The notes under the pieces are model-generated. The model did no database searches, was not told the DNA's origin, and was given only the letters and a program-made list of their open reading frames with translations. Shown piece by piece: positions 40,494 to 48,880 of a stretch of 64,000 nucleotides of DNA (its first letter is position 1; each line of letters begins with the position of its first letter). Position numbers and translations under genes: made by a program. The DNA is from Bifidobacterium angulatum DSM 20098 = JCM 7096 (GTDB lineage Bacteria > Actinomycetota > Actinomycetes > Actinomycetales > Bifidobacteriaceae): positions 434,001-498,000 of the forward strand of contig NZ_AP012322.1 of the NCBI RefSeq assembly GCF_001025155.1. The letters are read 5' to 3'.

Positions 40494-41909
40494 ATGCAGC
40501 AGTCGGAAGCGCTGGCCATTCTGAACGCCGGGGCGAACGTGTTCCTCACGGGTGCCCCCGGTGCAGGCAAAACCTACGTGCTCAACGAGTTCGTGCGTGC
40601 GGCTCGTGAGGAGGGCGCGAACGTCGCTGTCACCGCATCCACGGGCATCGCGGCCACGCATATCAACGGTCAGACCATCCACTCTTGGAGCGGCATCGGC
40701 CTGGCCACCTCGTTGAGCGAGCGTCTGCTCACAACGATTCGCACGCGACGCAAACGCAAACTGCAAGCGGCTGACATCCTCGTCATCGACGAAGTGTCGA
40801 TGATGCATGCCTGGCTGTTCGACATGGTCGATCAGGTGTGCCGCAGGATCCGACTCGACCCGCGCCCGTTCGGTGGGCTGCAGGTTGTGGTTTGCGGTGA
40901 TTTCTTCCAGCTGCCGCCGGTCAGCACCTCCAACCGCAATCATGATGTGATCGCGCCTACGCCGGAATTCGTAGCGTCGCGCGAACGGTACGCCCAACAG
41001 GGCAAGAATCCGGAAGGATTCGTCACCGAATCATTGGTCTGGGACGAGTTGGGTTGCATCGTCTGCTACTTGACCGAACAACACCGTCAGGACGATGGCA
41101 GGCTGTTGGGCGTGCTTACCGACATTCGGCAGAGAACCGTCAACGATGATGACCGCGCTGCATTGGCGACATGTCTCGGCATGCTGCCCGAACCAGGCCA
41201 GCAGGCGGTGAATCTGTTCCCCGTGAACAAGCAGGCGGACACCCTGAACGATATGAGACTGTTCGAGATCCGCGAGGAGCCGCACGAATACCTCGCCCGC
41301 GCGGCAGGACCGGCGAATCTGGTGGAACGGCTCAAACGCAACATGCTTGCGCCGGAACGGCTGCAGTTGAAAACCGGTGCGGCGGTGATGGCCGTGCGCA
41401 ACGATCAGAACCATCAGTTCGTCAACGGGTCGCTCGGCACGGTTCGGGCGTTCGTGCCGGAATCGAAGGGCGGTTGGCCGATCGTCGAATTCGAAAACGG
41501 CAATATCGTCACCATGAAACCCGATTGTTGGGAGATGATGGACGGCGACACCGTGCTCGCCAGCGTGAACCAGGTGCCGTTGCGCTGCGCGTGGGCGATC
41601 ACGATTCACAAGTCGCAGGGCATGACGCTCGACCGCGCGGTGATGGACCTGCGCCGCACCTTCGCGCCGGGCATGGGGTACGTGGCGCTCTCCCGCGTGG
41701 AATCGATGCGAGGGCTGTATCTGACCGGAGTGAACGAACGCATGTTCCTGGTCTCGCCGGATGCTGTGAGGCTTGATGGCAGTCTTCGCGTGGCTTCCCA
41801 TGAAGCCTCGGCGCGGCTGGCCGATGAGGGTGCAAGCGTGTTTAAACCCAGCAACGCCGAAGCCGCCGACGAATCAAAAAGCGAATTCGCCCAGGATGCG
41901 CTGTTCTAG
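40494..41909 (+). CDS. PIF1-like DNA helicase
   Basis: A 471-residue superfamily 1B helicase. Walker A TGAPGAGKTYVLNEF is at about 19-33, TASTGIAATHINGQTIHSWSG follows near 48-68 (PIF1 motif Ia region), and Walker B ILVIDEVSMMHAW lies near 97-109. GDFFQLPPVS near 138-147 is motif III. The C-terminal UvrD_C_2 part is AWAITIHKSQGMTLDRAV near 364-381 and YVALSRVESMRGLYL near 397-411. This matches eukaryotic and bacterial PIF1 rather than RecD2, whose long N-terminal domain is missing. It may unwind G-quadruplexes or R-loops. The acidic C-terminal 35 residues look disordered. Confidence 0.88.
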   Translation: MQQSEALAILNAGANVFLTGAPGAGKTYVLNEFVRAAREEGANVAVTASTGIAATHINGQTIHSWSGIGLATSLSERLLTTIRTRRKRKLQAADILVIDEVSMMHAWLFDMVDQVCRRIRLDPRPFGGLQVVVCGDFFQLPPVSTSNRNHDVIAPTPEFVASRERYAQQGKNPEGFVTESLVWDELGCIVCYLTEQHRQDDGRLLGVLTDIRQRTVNDDDRAALATCLGMLPEPGQQAVNLFPVNKQADTLNDMRLFEIREEPHEYLARAAGPANLVERLKRNMLAPERLQLKTGAAVMAVRNDQNHQFVNGSLGTVRAFVPESKGGWPIVEFENGNIVTMKPDCWEMMDGDTVLASVNQVPLRCAWAITIHKSQGMTLDRAVMDLRRTFAPGMGYVALSRVESMRGLYLTGVNERMFLVSPDAVRLDGSLRVASHEASARLADEGASVFKPSNAEAADESKSEFAQDALF

Positions 41910-41989
41910 GCGCATACAACATTTGATGGCGAAAAAGACGCTTTTTGCTCATCTGATAACTTATTGTTCCTATCCTCTTAATGGAAGAC

Positions 41990-42090
41990 ACAAAAGCGGG
42001 AGTCCGCGGCGTGCGCCGCGGCGGGACGCCCGTCGCCACCAAACCGGCGAAGGGTAACGGATGAGAACCCTGGCCTGATGACAAGGGGAG
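41990..42090 (+). promoter_or_regulatory. GC-rich structured leader before the polysaccharide deacetylase gene
   Basis: The region holds a 7-bp CCGCGGC/GCCGCGG stem around GTGC (42004-42021), GGGACGCCC, and GGGTAACGGATGAGAACCC-like pairing near 42050-42070. It ends just before the AAGGGGAGA ribosome site. It looks like a folded 5' leader, but I cannot match it to a known riboswitch class. Confidence 0.35.
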
Positions 42091-42095
42091 ACTGA

Positions 42096-43520
42096 ATGAG
42101 CGACAATCGTAATCGCGACGGCATGGACGAGCTGCGCGAGCTTGGCGGTGAGGAGTATGGCGACACCGGTGGGCAATCGGACGGCGATGGGAGCGGCAAG
42201 GCCACCGGCAGGAAACGGCGCGTAATCGTCGGTGCCCTTATCGCGATATTCGCGGCAGGCATGGTATTCGCCGGATGGAACGTCATCGGCGCGGCCATGG
42301 CGAACAATCGACGGGCCCATGCGGCGGCGCTCGCCGACTGCCGGTCGGCGCGCACGGATTACATCAGAACATATACCTCCTATACGCCGGCCATGAGCAA
42401 GGCGGCGACTCTGCTGAAGGAGACGAAATCCATCACCGACAGCGACGCCCGCGACCGGCTGCGGCAACAGGTGGACAGCCTGCGCGGCAGCGGCGTCGAA
42501 GAGCTCGCAGCGAAGGAATGCTCGGCGAAGCAGTCGCGCGGGGAGCTTTCGGACCTTGCCGACAGTTACGGCAGGTCGAGGACGGTCATGGTGAACGGCC
42601 TGACTACAGTGCAATACGATTCGCAGACGCTGCAGCAGATGATTGACGGGATGAACGCGCAGGACATGCGCAAGCAGCTGTCCAAGCTCATCTCCCGCGG
42701 CGAACTCGCACTGGAACGGTCCAAGGGCAAGGTGGACGAGTCCAAGCGGAGCACTTTGGAGACGGAGCTCGCCTCCGCCAAGCACACCCTTGATACGGCA
42801 AGCAGCGACGATGCGACCGCTCTGAACGGCGAATTCGCCCGACTGAGGGGCGCTGTCGACGATATTATCGCGTCTATGCCGCTCGACTGCCATTTCACCC
42901 AGTGCGTGGCGCTCACCTTCGATGACGGGCCGAACAAGACGAACACGCCGAAGGTGCTCGATGTGTTGAAGAACGCCGGTGTGCCGGCTACGTTCTTCCT
43001 GCAGGGGCAGTTCGTGAACGGTTCCAATGTGGGGCTTGTCAGGCGCATGACCGGGGAGGGGCATGATGTCGGTTCGATTTCGTGGCGGCATACGCAGATG
43101 CATGGCATGCCCGCCGAGCAGCTGAGGAAATGGTTTGACGACACTGATGCGGTGATCTCCAAGGCAAGCGGGAAGGACGTCACGCTATTCCGCCCTCCGG
43201 ATGGCGCATGGGGCGACGCATTGCGTGCGCAGGCCAGGGATTCCGGTCAGGCCATGATTCTATGGGGTGTGGATTCCGGCGATTGGGGCAAGCTTGGTGC
43301 CGACGCCATAACCAAGCGTGTGGTCGACGGCGCGTATTCCGGTTCCATCGTCTCCCTGCATGACGGCAATGCCGCGACCGCCAAGGCGCTGCCGAAGATC
43401 ATTAAAGGGCTTAAGGGCAAGGGGTATACCCTGGTCACGGTGAGCACGCTGCTTGCTGGAGACATTCAACCCGGCGATGTGGCGTACGGCCTGAACGACG
43501 TGCAACGCGACGCCGAATGA
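42096..43520 (+). CDS. Membrane-anchored polysaccharide deacetylase (NodB domain)
   Basis: A 474-residue protein. A basic cytoplasmic tail precedes one transmembrane helix at about 45-70. A 190-residue helical, coiled-coil-like extracellular region follows. The NodB carbohydrate-esterase-4 domain is at about 268-460: VALTFDDGPN near 270-279 (catalytic Asp), RHTQMHGM near 328-335 (metal His pair) and FRPPDGAWG near 364-372 are the motifs. It probably removes acetyl groups from peptidoglycan or another wall glycan outside the cell. ATG 42096 follows AAGGGGAGAC. No operon partner is evident. Confidence 0.88.
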   Translation: MSDNRNRDGMDELRELGGEEYGDTGGQSDGDGSGKATGRKRRVIVGALIAIFAAGMVFAGWNVIGAAMANNRRAHAAALADCRSARTDYIRTYTSYTPAMSKAATLLKETKSITDSDARDRLRQQVDSLRGSGVEELAAKECSAKQSRGELSDLADSYGRSRTVMVNGLTTVQYDSQTLQQMIDGMNAQDMRKQLSKLISRGELALERSKGKVDESKRSTLETELASAKHTLDTASSDDATALNGEFARLRGAVDDIIASMPLDCHFTQCVALTFDDGPNKTNTPKVLDVLKNAGVPATFFLQGQFVNGSNVGLVRRMTGEGHDVGSISWRHTQMHGMPAEQLRKWFDDTDAVISKASGKDVTLFRPPDGAWGDALRAQARDSGQAMILWGVDSGDWGKLGADAITKRVVDGAYSGSIVSLHDGNAATAKALPKIIKGLKGKGYTLVTVSTLLAGDIQPGDVAYGLNDVQRDAE

Positions 43521-43619
43521 CTGTATTCAGTGGGGCGCATAGTGCTTTCTAAGTTGCCGCCAAATCCGGTTCGGTGCATAGTAGGGGTGTAACGATAGCG
43601 AAATGAGGAGCGTGAAGTG

Positions 43620-43790
43620 ATGATTCGATTGGCGGTTTCCGGCCTGTTGACCTGTGTGATGGCATTTGCGCCGGCGGCGGGTGCGGGGGTCGATGTTCAA
43701 AGCGTTGCGGATGACGGCGCACGCATATCATGCCCGGCATATCCTGCATGTAAGAGGATTCCCAGGTGCGTATCAATGTGCAAGGCCTGA
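43620..43790 (+). CDS. Small signal-peptide-like ORF, possibly a gene remnant
   Basis: A 56-codon frame begins with a convincing secretion signal (MIRLAVSGLLTCVMAFAPAA, then GAGVDV) after GAGGAGCGTGAAG. The remaining 30 residues contain four Cys and resemble nothing I know. It overlaps the 3' end of the kinase gene on the other strand by 18 bases. It may be a truncated exported protein or a real small Cys-rich secreted peptide. Confidence 0.35.
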   Translation: MIRLAVSGLLTCVMAFAPAAGAGVDVQSVADDGARISCPAYPACKRIPRCVSMCKA

Positions 43791-44882
43791 AGGAATCGTC
43801 ACCTCTACGTGCCATGTGTTGCCGGACAATCCATACCGTATGGCTCCGCCCGAAACCTCCAACTGATGTTCGAGAAGGCTGAGCCCGAACCCTGAAGTGA
43901 GTTCATTGGGATTGCCCGATGAGGGATTGGTCTCGGTGATGCGGATGCTGTTTTCGGAACCGCTGATGGTGATGCTGTATTCGCCGCCATTCTTTGCCAT
44001 GTGGCGAGTGATATTGGCATACAACTCCTTGATGCATAGTTGTATCAGCATGAATTGGCTGTTGGAGACGGGGAAGGAGTCCAATCGAATAGATAGACGC
44101 CCCGTGAACCCCATCGACTGTGCATTGTGATCCAGAGCTTGTGCATAGGCGGTGATATCGGGCGATTTATGGGACTCGTCGGTATCGGCGTTGCCTGTGT
44201 CGGACAATGTGCGGATGATGCTATGCATATTAGCTAGGCTGAGCCGGGCTACGGTCTCGATGCGTTCCAGGGTGCCGTCGTCCTTGCTTCCGGACCGTGC
44301 CATGAGAATGATGGAGGAGAGCTCGCTGGTGACCGCCGAATGGAGGTGCGAGGCTATCCGCAGATTATGCTCCACCTGCTTGGCCTGAGCGGTGCGCTCC
44401 GTGGTGGCGAGCAGTATGCCGATGCAGAATACGAAGAGATCTTCGCTGGCGAATCCGACGAAAGCGTCAATGGAACCCTCCATCAGTTTCATCTCAAGGA
44501 ACTCCGCAATGAGTAGCAGGCACAGAACTCCGCCGGAAGCCCAACGTCGCAGGTGGAAAGCGATGTAGAAAATGGACAGCAGCATGCCCCAGTATATGTT
44601 GGCTGCGGCATATGTGGGAGAGAACAGCAAGCAGCAGTATGTAATCATGCATACCAGACCTGCCGGCACGGGGAAGAATACCATCACCACCATCGACAGG
44701 AGGTATTCGATGGCAATCAGCCGCCCTACTGTTCCGGGGAACAGCTGATCGAAGATGCCGGACCATTCGAAAAGGGATATGCCGATGCAGATGCAGCAGA
44801 TAATCGCCCGATAGCGTTTCTGGTTCAGGAAGAACGACGCGTCGGTCGGGCGCAGTACGGCATGACGGAATCGATCAAACAT
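43773..44882 (-). CDS. NarL-type sensor histidine kinase
   Basis: A 369-residue membrane kinase. About five hydrophobic helices occupy residues 20-165. The phospho-acceptor region reads NLRIASHLHSAVTSELSSII near 185-205, a variant of the HisKA_3 H-box in which the acidic residue after His is Ser. The ATPase domain has an N-box (IKELYANITRH) and a glycine box (SGFGLSLLEHQLEVSGG). I prefer the start at 44882, which overlaps the regulator stop by eight bases, over an in-frame ATG at 44948. Its partner is the regulator directly upstream. Signal unknown. Confidence 0.82.
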   Translation of the reverse strand: MFDRFRHAVLRPTDASFFLNQKRYRAIICCICIGISLFEWSGIFDQLFPGTVGRLIAIEYLLSMVVMVFFPVPAGLVCMITYCCLLFSPTYAAANIYWGMLLSIFYIAFHLRRWASGGVLCLLLIAEFLEMKLMEGSIDAFVGFASEDLFVFCIGILLATTERTAQAKQVEHNLRIASHLHSAVTSELSSIILMARSGSKDDGTLERIETVARLSLANMHSIIRTLSDTGNADTDESHKSPDITAYAQALDHNAQSMGFTGRLSIRLDSFPVSNSQFMLIQLCIKELYANITRHMAKNGGEYSITISGSENSIRITETNPSSGNPNELTSGFGLSLLEHQLEVSGGAIRYGLSGNTWHVEVTIPSGLAH

Positions 44883-45552
44883 GTTTCGCCCTTTGCCATT
44901 TGACCAGTGCTTCGCCCAGCGTGGCGGCACCGAGTTTGGTTCGTGCATGCAGGGTATACGTTCGCACGGTCACCGGTGTAACTTTCATCTGCTTTGCGAT
45001 TTCCTTGGAGCTTAAGCCATGGGAAGCCAGGTTCAAGGCTTTCATCTCGTTGAATGTCAAAGTGGTCAGAGGGTCTGCTGGCGTGCTGCGGATACGGTCG
45101 TATGCGTTTTCGGCTGTTTCGAAGGGGGCGTTTGCCGGTAGTACGTCTCCGTCGTGGACGATAGCGATGGCCTGCGCCAGCATCTTGAAATCGTCCTTGG
45201 CAATGATGCCCTGTGCTCCTGCCTCGGCGGCTTCCGTTTCGTAAATATCCAACGGGTAGGAGGTGATCGCCAGTACCTTGGGGAACGGTGTGCTGGCTCG
45301 CAGACGCCGGCAGAGCACGGTTCCCGGCATGTCCGACAATGCCATGTCGATGAGCAGCACATCCGGCGCCGCATCGTCTTCAAGGCAGCGGGTCAACGCT
45401 TCGCGACCGGTTGTCGCTGTCCAGATAATGCGCATCGTTGGCGTTTTCTCGATCAATGTACGCAATGCATACAGTGCAATGGCATCATTATCGACTATGG
45501 CGATTGAGAAAGGCCTGTTTTCTACGTCATCGTTGTCTTGTACGACGTTCAT
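44875..45552 (-). CDS. NarL/LuxR-type response regulator
   Basis: A 225-residue regulator. The receiver domain (about 14-140) has acidic residues in AIVDNDAIALY and the phospho-acceptor Asp in DVLLIDMALSDMPG near 60-73. The LuxR helix-turn-helix at about 158-220 includes LTFNEMKALNLASHGLSSKE and IAKQMKVTPVTVRTYT. It is the first gene of a two-gene operon with the kinase at 43773-44882. Targets are unknown; an inverted repeat lies just upstream of it. Confidence 0.92.
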   Translation of the reverse strand: MNVVQDNDDVENRPFSIAIVDNDAIALYALRTLIEKTPTMRIIWTATTGREALTRCLEDDAAPDVLLIDMALSDMPGTVLCRRLRASTPFPKVLAITSYPLDIYETEAAEAGAQGIIAKDDFKMLAQAIAIVHDGDVLPANAPFETAENAYDRIRSTPADPLTTLTFNEMKALNLASHGLSSKEIAKQMKVTPVTVRTYTLHARTKLGAATLGEALVKWQRAKHV

Positions 45553-45964
45553 GATGCTATATGTTCTCTCTTTTGGCTGTTCAGCAGGGGCCGAAGGTTC
45601 GATTGCCCATATGGTGCATCGCCCGTATACCTGTTGTGGTTATACGCCGGGCGCACCATACGAACATCACCCCTCTACAGAGGAGCATAATACCTGCTGG
45701 TTGCATATGTCAGTGTCATGTCGTTGTATGTCACCCGCCACAACATTTGTTGTTTTTTCTTGATTCCGCTGTGTGGTGAGGGTCAGCCATGGTAATAAAT
45801 ATGCACGGGTGAGGCCCGCGGCCACATAGGGTGGCCATCACGTTGCAACGAGGCAACACTCGCGCAAATCCGGCATGATCATTGTTATGCCGGAGGCGTT
45901 GGCGTTCTGCAAGCTTGTTGCGGCGCCGCTCGCCGTGGGTGCGGGTCGCGCTATCTTGGAACCT
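45553..45964. promoter_or_regulatory. Divergent region between the regulator gene and proS
   Basis: No gene is supported in this 412-base stretch. An imperfect long dyad with ATGGTGC (45611-45617) and GCACCAT (45653-45659) ends lies 60 bases upstream of the response regulator and could be its own operator. CCGGCAT (45870-45876) and ATGCCGG (45887-45893) form a second hairpin on the proS side. Confidence 0.35.
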
Positions 45965-47788
45965 ATGACTTCCAATACTCTTCGTATGTCTACTATGTTT
46001 CTGCGCACGTTGCGCGAAGACCCCGCCGACGCCGATGTGGTATCCGACAAGCTGCTGCAGCGTGCCGGCTACCTGCGCAAGGCGGCCCCCGGCATCTGGA
46101 CCTGGCTGCCGCTGGGGTTGAACGTGCTGAACAAGATCGAGAACATCATCCGCGAGGAAATGGCCTCCATCAACGCCCAGGAAGTGCACTTCTCCGGCCT
46201 GCTGCCACGCGAGCCGTATGAGGCCACCCACCGCTGGGAGGAATACGGCGACAACATCTTCCGCTTGAAGGACCGCCATGAGGCCGATTACCTGCTGGCG
46301 CCGACCCATGAGGAGATGTTCACTCTGCTGGTCAAGGACCTGTATTCCTCGTACAAGGATCTGCCGGTTACCTTGTACCAGATTCAGACCAAGTATCGCG
46401 ACGAGTTCCGTCCGCGCGCCGGCCTGATTCGTGGCCGCGAATTCATTATGAAGGACGCCTACTCCTTTACGCTTGACAAGGAAGGCCTCGTCAAGGCCTA
46501 CATGGACGAGCGCGGCGCCTATGAGCGCATCTTCAAGCGTCTCGACCTCGATTACGTGCCGGTACACGCCATGGCAGGCCCGATGGGAGGCTTCGAATCC
46601 GAGGAGTTCCTGGCCCCGATGGAGATCGGCGAGGACACCTTCGCACAGTCGCCGTCCGGCAAGGCCTGGAACGTCGAGGCTCTGACCACTCCGGAACCGC
46701 CGGCAATCGATTACTCCAACACTCCGGCCGCCACGAAGCGCCCGACCCCGGACGCCGCGACCATCGACAAGATGGTCGAATTCGCCAACGTCAACCATCC
46801 GCGTACCGATGGCCGCGAATGGCAGGCCAGCGACATTCTGAAGAACGTCGTTATCGTCGTCAAGCACGCCGAGGACGAGAACCACGACGAGCCATGGCGC
46901 GAACTCGTGGTTGTGGGCGTGCCCGGCGACCGTGTGGTGGACATGAAGCGCCTGGAGGCGCAGTTCGCCCCCGCCGAAATCGAAGAGGCCACCGAAGAAG
47001 ACCTCAAGAAGCACCCCGAACTGGTCAAGGGCTATATCGGCCCGATGGTGCTCGGCCCGCAGGCGCGCGATGGCAAGAAGGCCGAAAACGCCGATGAGAC
47101 CGGCGAGGCGCTGCGCTACCTGCTGGACGCGCATATCGCCCGCGGCTCCGCATGGTTCACCGGCGCCGACGAGGCTGGCGTGGATTACTACGATCTGGTG
47201 TACGGCCGCGACTTCGAGGCAGACGGCACCGTCGAGGCCGTTGAGGTGCGTCATGGCGATATGAGCCCGGACGGATCCGGCCCCCTGAGCTTCGAGCGTG
47301 GTGTGGAGATCGGGCAGGTCTTCCAGCTCGGTCTGAAGTACTCCAATGCGCTCGGCTTGAAGGTGCTCGATCAGAACGGCAAGACCGTTCCGGTGTGGAT
47401 GGGCTCCTATGGCATCGGCGTGTCCCGTGTGATGGCTTGCATCGCCGAGACCCATCATGATGAGCGCGGCCTGGCATGGCCGAGCTGCATCGCTCCGGCT
47501 CAGGTGCATGTGGTCGCCACCGGCAAGGACGAGAAGGCGTTCGAAGGTGCCGAACAGCTGATCGCCGAGCTTGAGGCCAAGGGCGTTGAAGTGATCTTCG
47601 ACGATCGCAAGAAGGTCTCCCCGGGCGTGAAGTTCAAGGACGCCGAGCTGATCGGCGTGCCGCAGATCGCCGTGGTCGGCCGCGACTACGTGAACGACGG
47701 CACCATTGAGATCCGCGACCGCAACGGTGACAACAAGGTGATCGTTCCTGCCGCTGAAGCCGTGGAGACGCTGCTTGCGCGCATCTGA
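45965..47788 (+). CDS. proS: Prolyl-tRNA synthetase
   Basis: A 607-residue class II synthetase, charging tRNA-Pro. The start MTSNTLRMSTMFLRTLRED matches the usual bacterial N-terminus; frames open further upstream give non-homologous sequence. Motif 2 is IQTKYRDEFRPRAGLIRGRE near 140-159. An editing (YbaK/INS) insertion occupies about 240-420. Motif 3 lies in GSYGIGVSRVMACIAE near 479-494 and the anticodon-binding domain is C-terminal, ending near LLARI. The bacterial-type architecture is complete. Confidence 0.95.
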   Translation: MTSNTLRMSTMFLRTLREDPADADVVSDKLLQRAGYLRKAAPGIWTWLPLGLNVLNKIENIIREEMASINAQEVHFSGLLPREPYEATHRWEEYGDNIFRLKDRHEADYLLAPTHEEMFTLLVKDLYSSYKDLPVTLYQIQTKYRDEFRPRAGLIRGREFIMKDAYSFTLDKEGLVKAYMDERGAYERIFKRLDLDYVPVHAMAGPMGGFESEEFLAPMEIGEDTFAQSPSGKAWNVEALTTPEPPAIDYSNTPAATKRPTPDAATIDKMVEFANVNHPRTDGREWQASDILKNVVIVVKHAEDENHDEPWRELVVVGVPGDRVVDMKRLEAQFAPAEIEEATEEDLKKHPELVKGYIGPMVLGPQARDGKKAENADETGEALRYLLDAHIARGSAWFTGADEAGVDYYDLVYGRDFEADGTVEAVEVRHGDMSPDGSGPLSFERGVEIGQVFQLGLKYSNALGLKVLDQNGKTVPVWMGSYGIGVSRVMACIAETHHDERGLAWPSCIAPAQVHVVATGKDEKAFEGAEQLIAELEAKGVEVIFDDRKKVSPGVKFKDAELIGVPQIAVVGRDYVNDGTIEIRDRNGDNKVIVPAAEAVETLLARI

Positions 47789-47830
47789 TTCGCTGGTTCG
47801 TTTCGTTTGACGGCGAAAGCCTTTTATCAT

Positions 47831-47872
47831 AACAATTCCCCTCGCAGACAAGGCTCTGCGAGGGGAATTGTT
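47831..47872 (+). terminator. proS terminator
   Basis: AACAATTCCCCTCGCAGA (47831-47848) and TCTGCGAGGGGAATTGTT (47855-47872) are a perfect 18-bp stem with loop CAAGGC. No long U-tract follows. Confidence 0.75.
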
Positions 47873-47979
47873 GTATCTGCCTGCCTTTTGTGCGGTTTTG
47901 CGGGGTTTGCGGGGCGGAAAGTGGGTGCGGTGGATATTGGCTCTGTGTCGGTGGTTTGGGTGTCCCGCAATCTGCCGAC

Positions 47980-48046
47980 GGTGGATAACCGGGAGGTTAT
48001 CCACTGGCTATCCACAACACGCCCGGCGAGGGGAGTGCTGTCCACA
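47980..48046. promoter_or_regulatory. Cluster of four DnaA-box-like sites upstream of ssb
   Basis: Four nonamers lie within 67 bases. GGTGGATAA at 47980-47988 is an inverted TTATCCACC. TTATCCACT is at 47997-48005, CTATCCACA at 48008-48016 and CTGTCCACA at 48038-48046. Each is one or two changes from TTATCCACA, and the last is one change from the actinobacterial TTGTCCACA. The cluster lies 112 bases before the ssb start and far from any dnaA gene in this window. Confidence 0.6.
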
Positions 48047-48157
48047 GGCAAGGGAGCGGCTGGTTCGCCAATGCGGCGTACGGCATGCTGGGAGTACCGC
48101 ATTGCCTCAACGGCGCGGCGGTGCGGTCCAACTCGTTGCCAGTGGAAAGGACATATC

Positions 48158-48868
48158 ATGGCAGGCCAGCAAGGAACAGTCACGCTTACCGGCAATCTTG
48201 GCATGGATCCGGTGAGTTTCTCCAGAGACCCGAACAATCCGGCATGCTCGTTCAATGTGGGAGTCTCATCTGGGTATTTCGACCAATCCTCGCAATCATG
48301 GCGATCACGGGAGACAGTATGGATCAAAATCCGTGCATACCGCACCTTGGCCGCCAACGTGATGCGCTCGCTGCACAAGGGCGATGCCGTGGTCGTCACC
48401 GGCGCACTACGTATGGACCGGTGGACGAAGGACGGCGTCAATCGCACTGCGATCGTCATGGATGCCAGTGCGATCGGGCATGACCTGAACTACGGAACGT
48501 CGGCGTTCTCCAGATTGAACCGTGCTCAAGGCGGCAACGGTGGCACGAATGACGCGGCCGGTTCCGCAGGCGCATACACGGATGGATTTGCCGAAGACCG
48601 AGGCAATCCCGATAATGCGGGCGGTCTCAACGGAGCCGGCGTCGATCCCTTTGCATCAGGCAACGGTTCGACGCAGCCGAACGCCATGCGGAACACGCGA
48701 AACGATATGGAAAACGGCGGCACACCGGCCAGCGGCATCCCTAATGGGATGCAACAGGCCGGTATGCCGCCGTGCAACACCCAGTCCCCGAACAATGGAG
48801 GTCAACAGTATGTGGCGCAAAGCCAGTCTGAATCTACCGTCGCCCTTGCCGAAGAACCGGAGTTCTGA
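48158..48868 (+). CDS. ssb: Single-stranded DNA-binding protein paralogue
   Basis: A 236-residue SSB. The OB fold is at about 1-110 (QGTVTLTGNLGMDPVSF at the start, TVWIKIRAYRTLAANVMRSL and GDAVVVTGALRMDRW further on). A Gly/Asn/Ala-rich linker follows, and an acidic tip reads LAEEPEF. The tip keeps acidic residues and a final Phe but not the usual DDDIPF. The start at ATG 48158 follows AAAGGACATATC; the frame is open 350 bases upstream through the DnaA-box region, which is not coding. It is not in the usual rpsF-ssb-rpsR setting, so it is probably a second, specialised SSB. Confidence 0.82.
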   Translation: MAGQQGTVTLTGNLGMDPVSFSRDPNNPACSFNVGVSSGYFDQSSQSWRSRETVWIKIRAYRTLAANVMRSLHKGDAVVVTGALRMDRWTKDGVNRTAIVMDASAIGHDLNYGTSAFSRLNRAQGGNGGTNDAAGSAGAYTDGFAEDRGNPDNAGGLNGAGVDPFASGNGSTQPNAMRNTRNDMENGGTPASGIPNGMQQAGMPPCNTQSPNNGGQQYVAQSQSESTVALAEEPEF

Positions 48869-48880
48869 TCATGGTGGCCG

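Noticed and set aside
47807..48157. N-terminal extension of SSB through the DnaA-box region
   Set aside because: The sequence is not SSB-like, a proper ribosome site precedes ATG 48158, and the proS terminator lies inside the extension.
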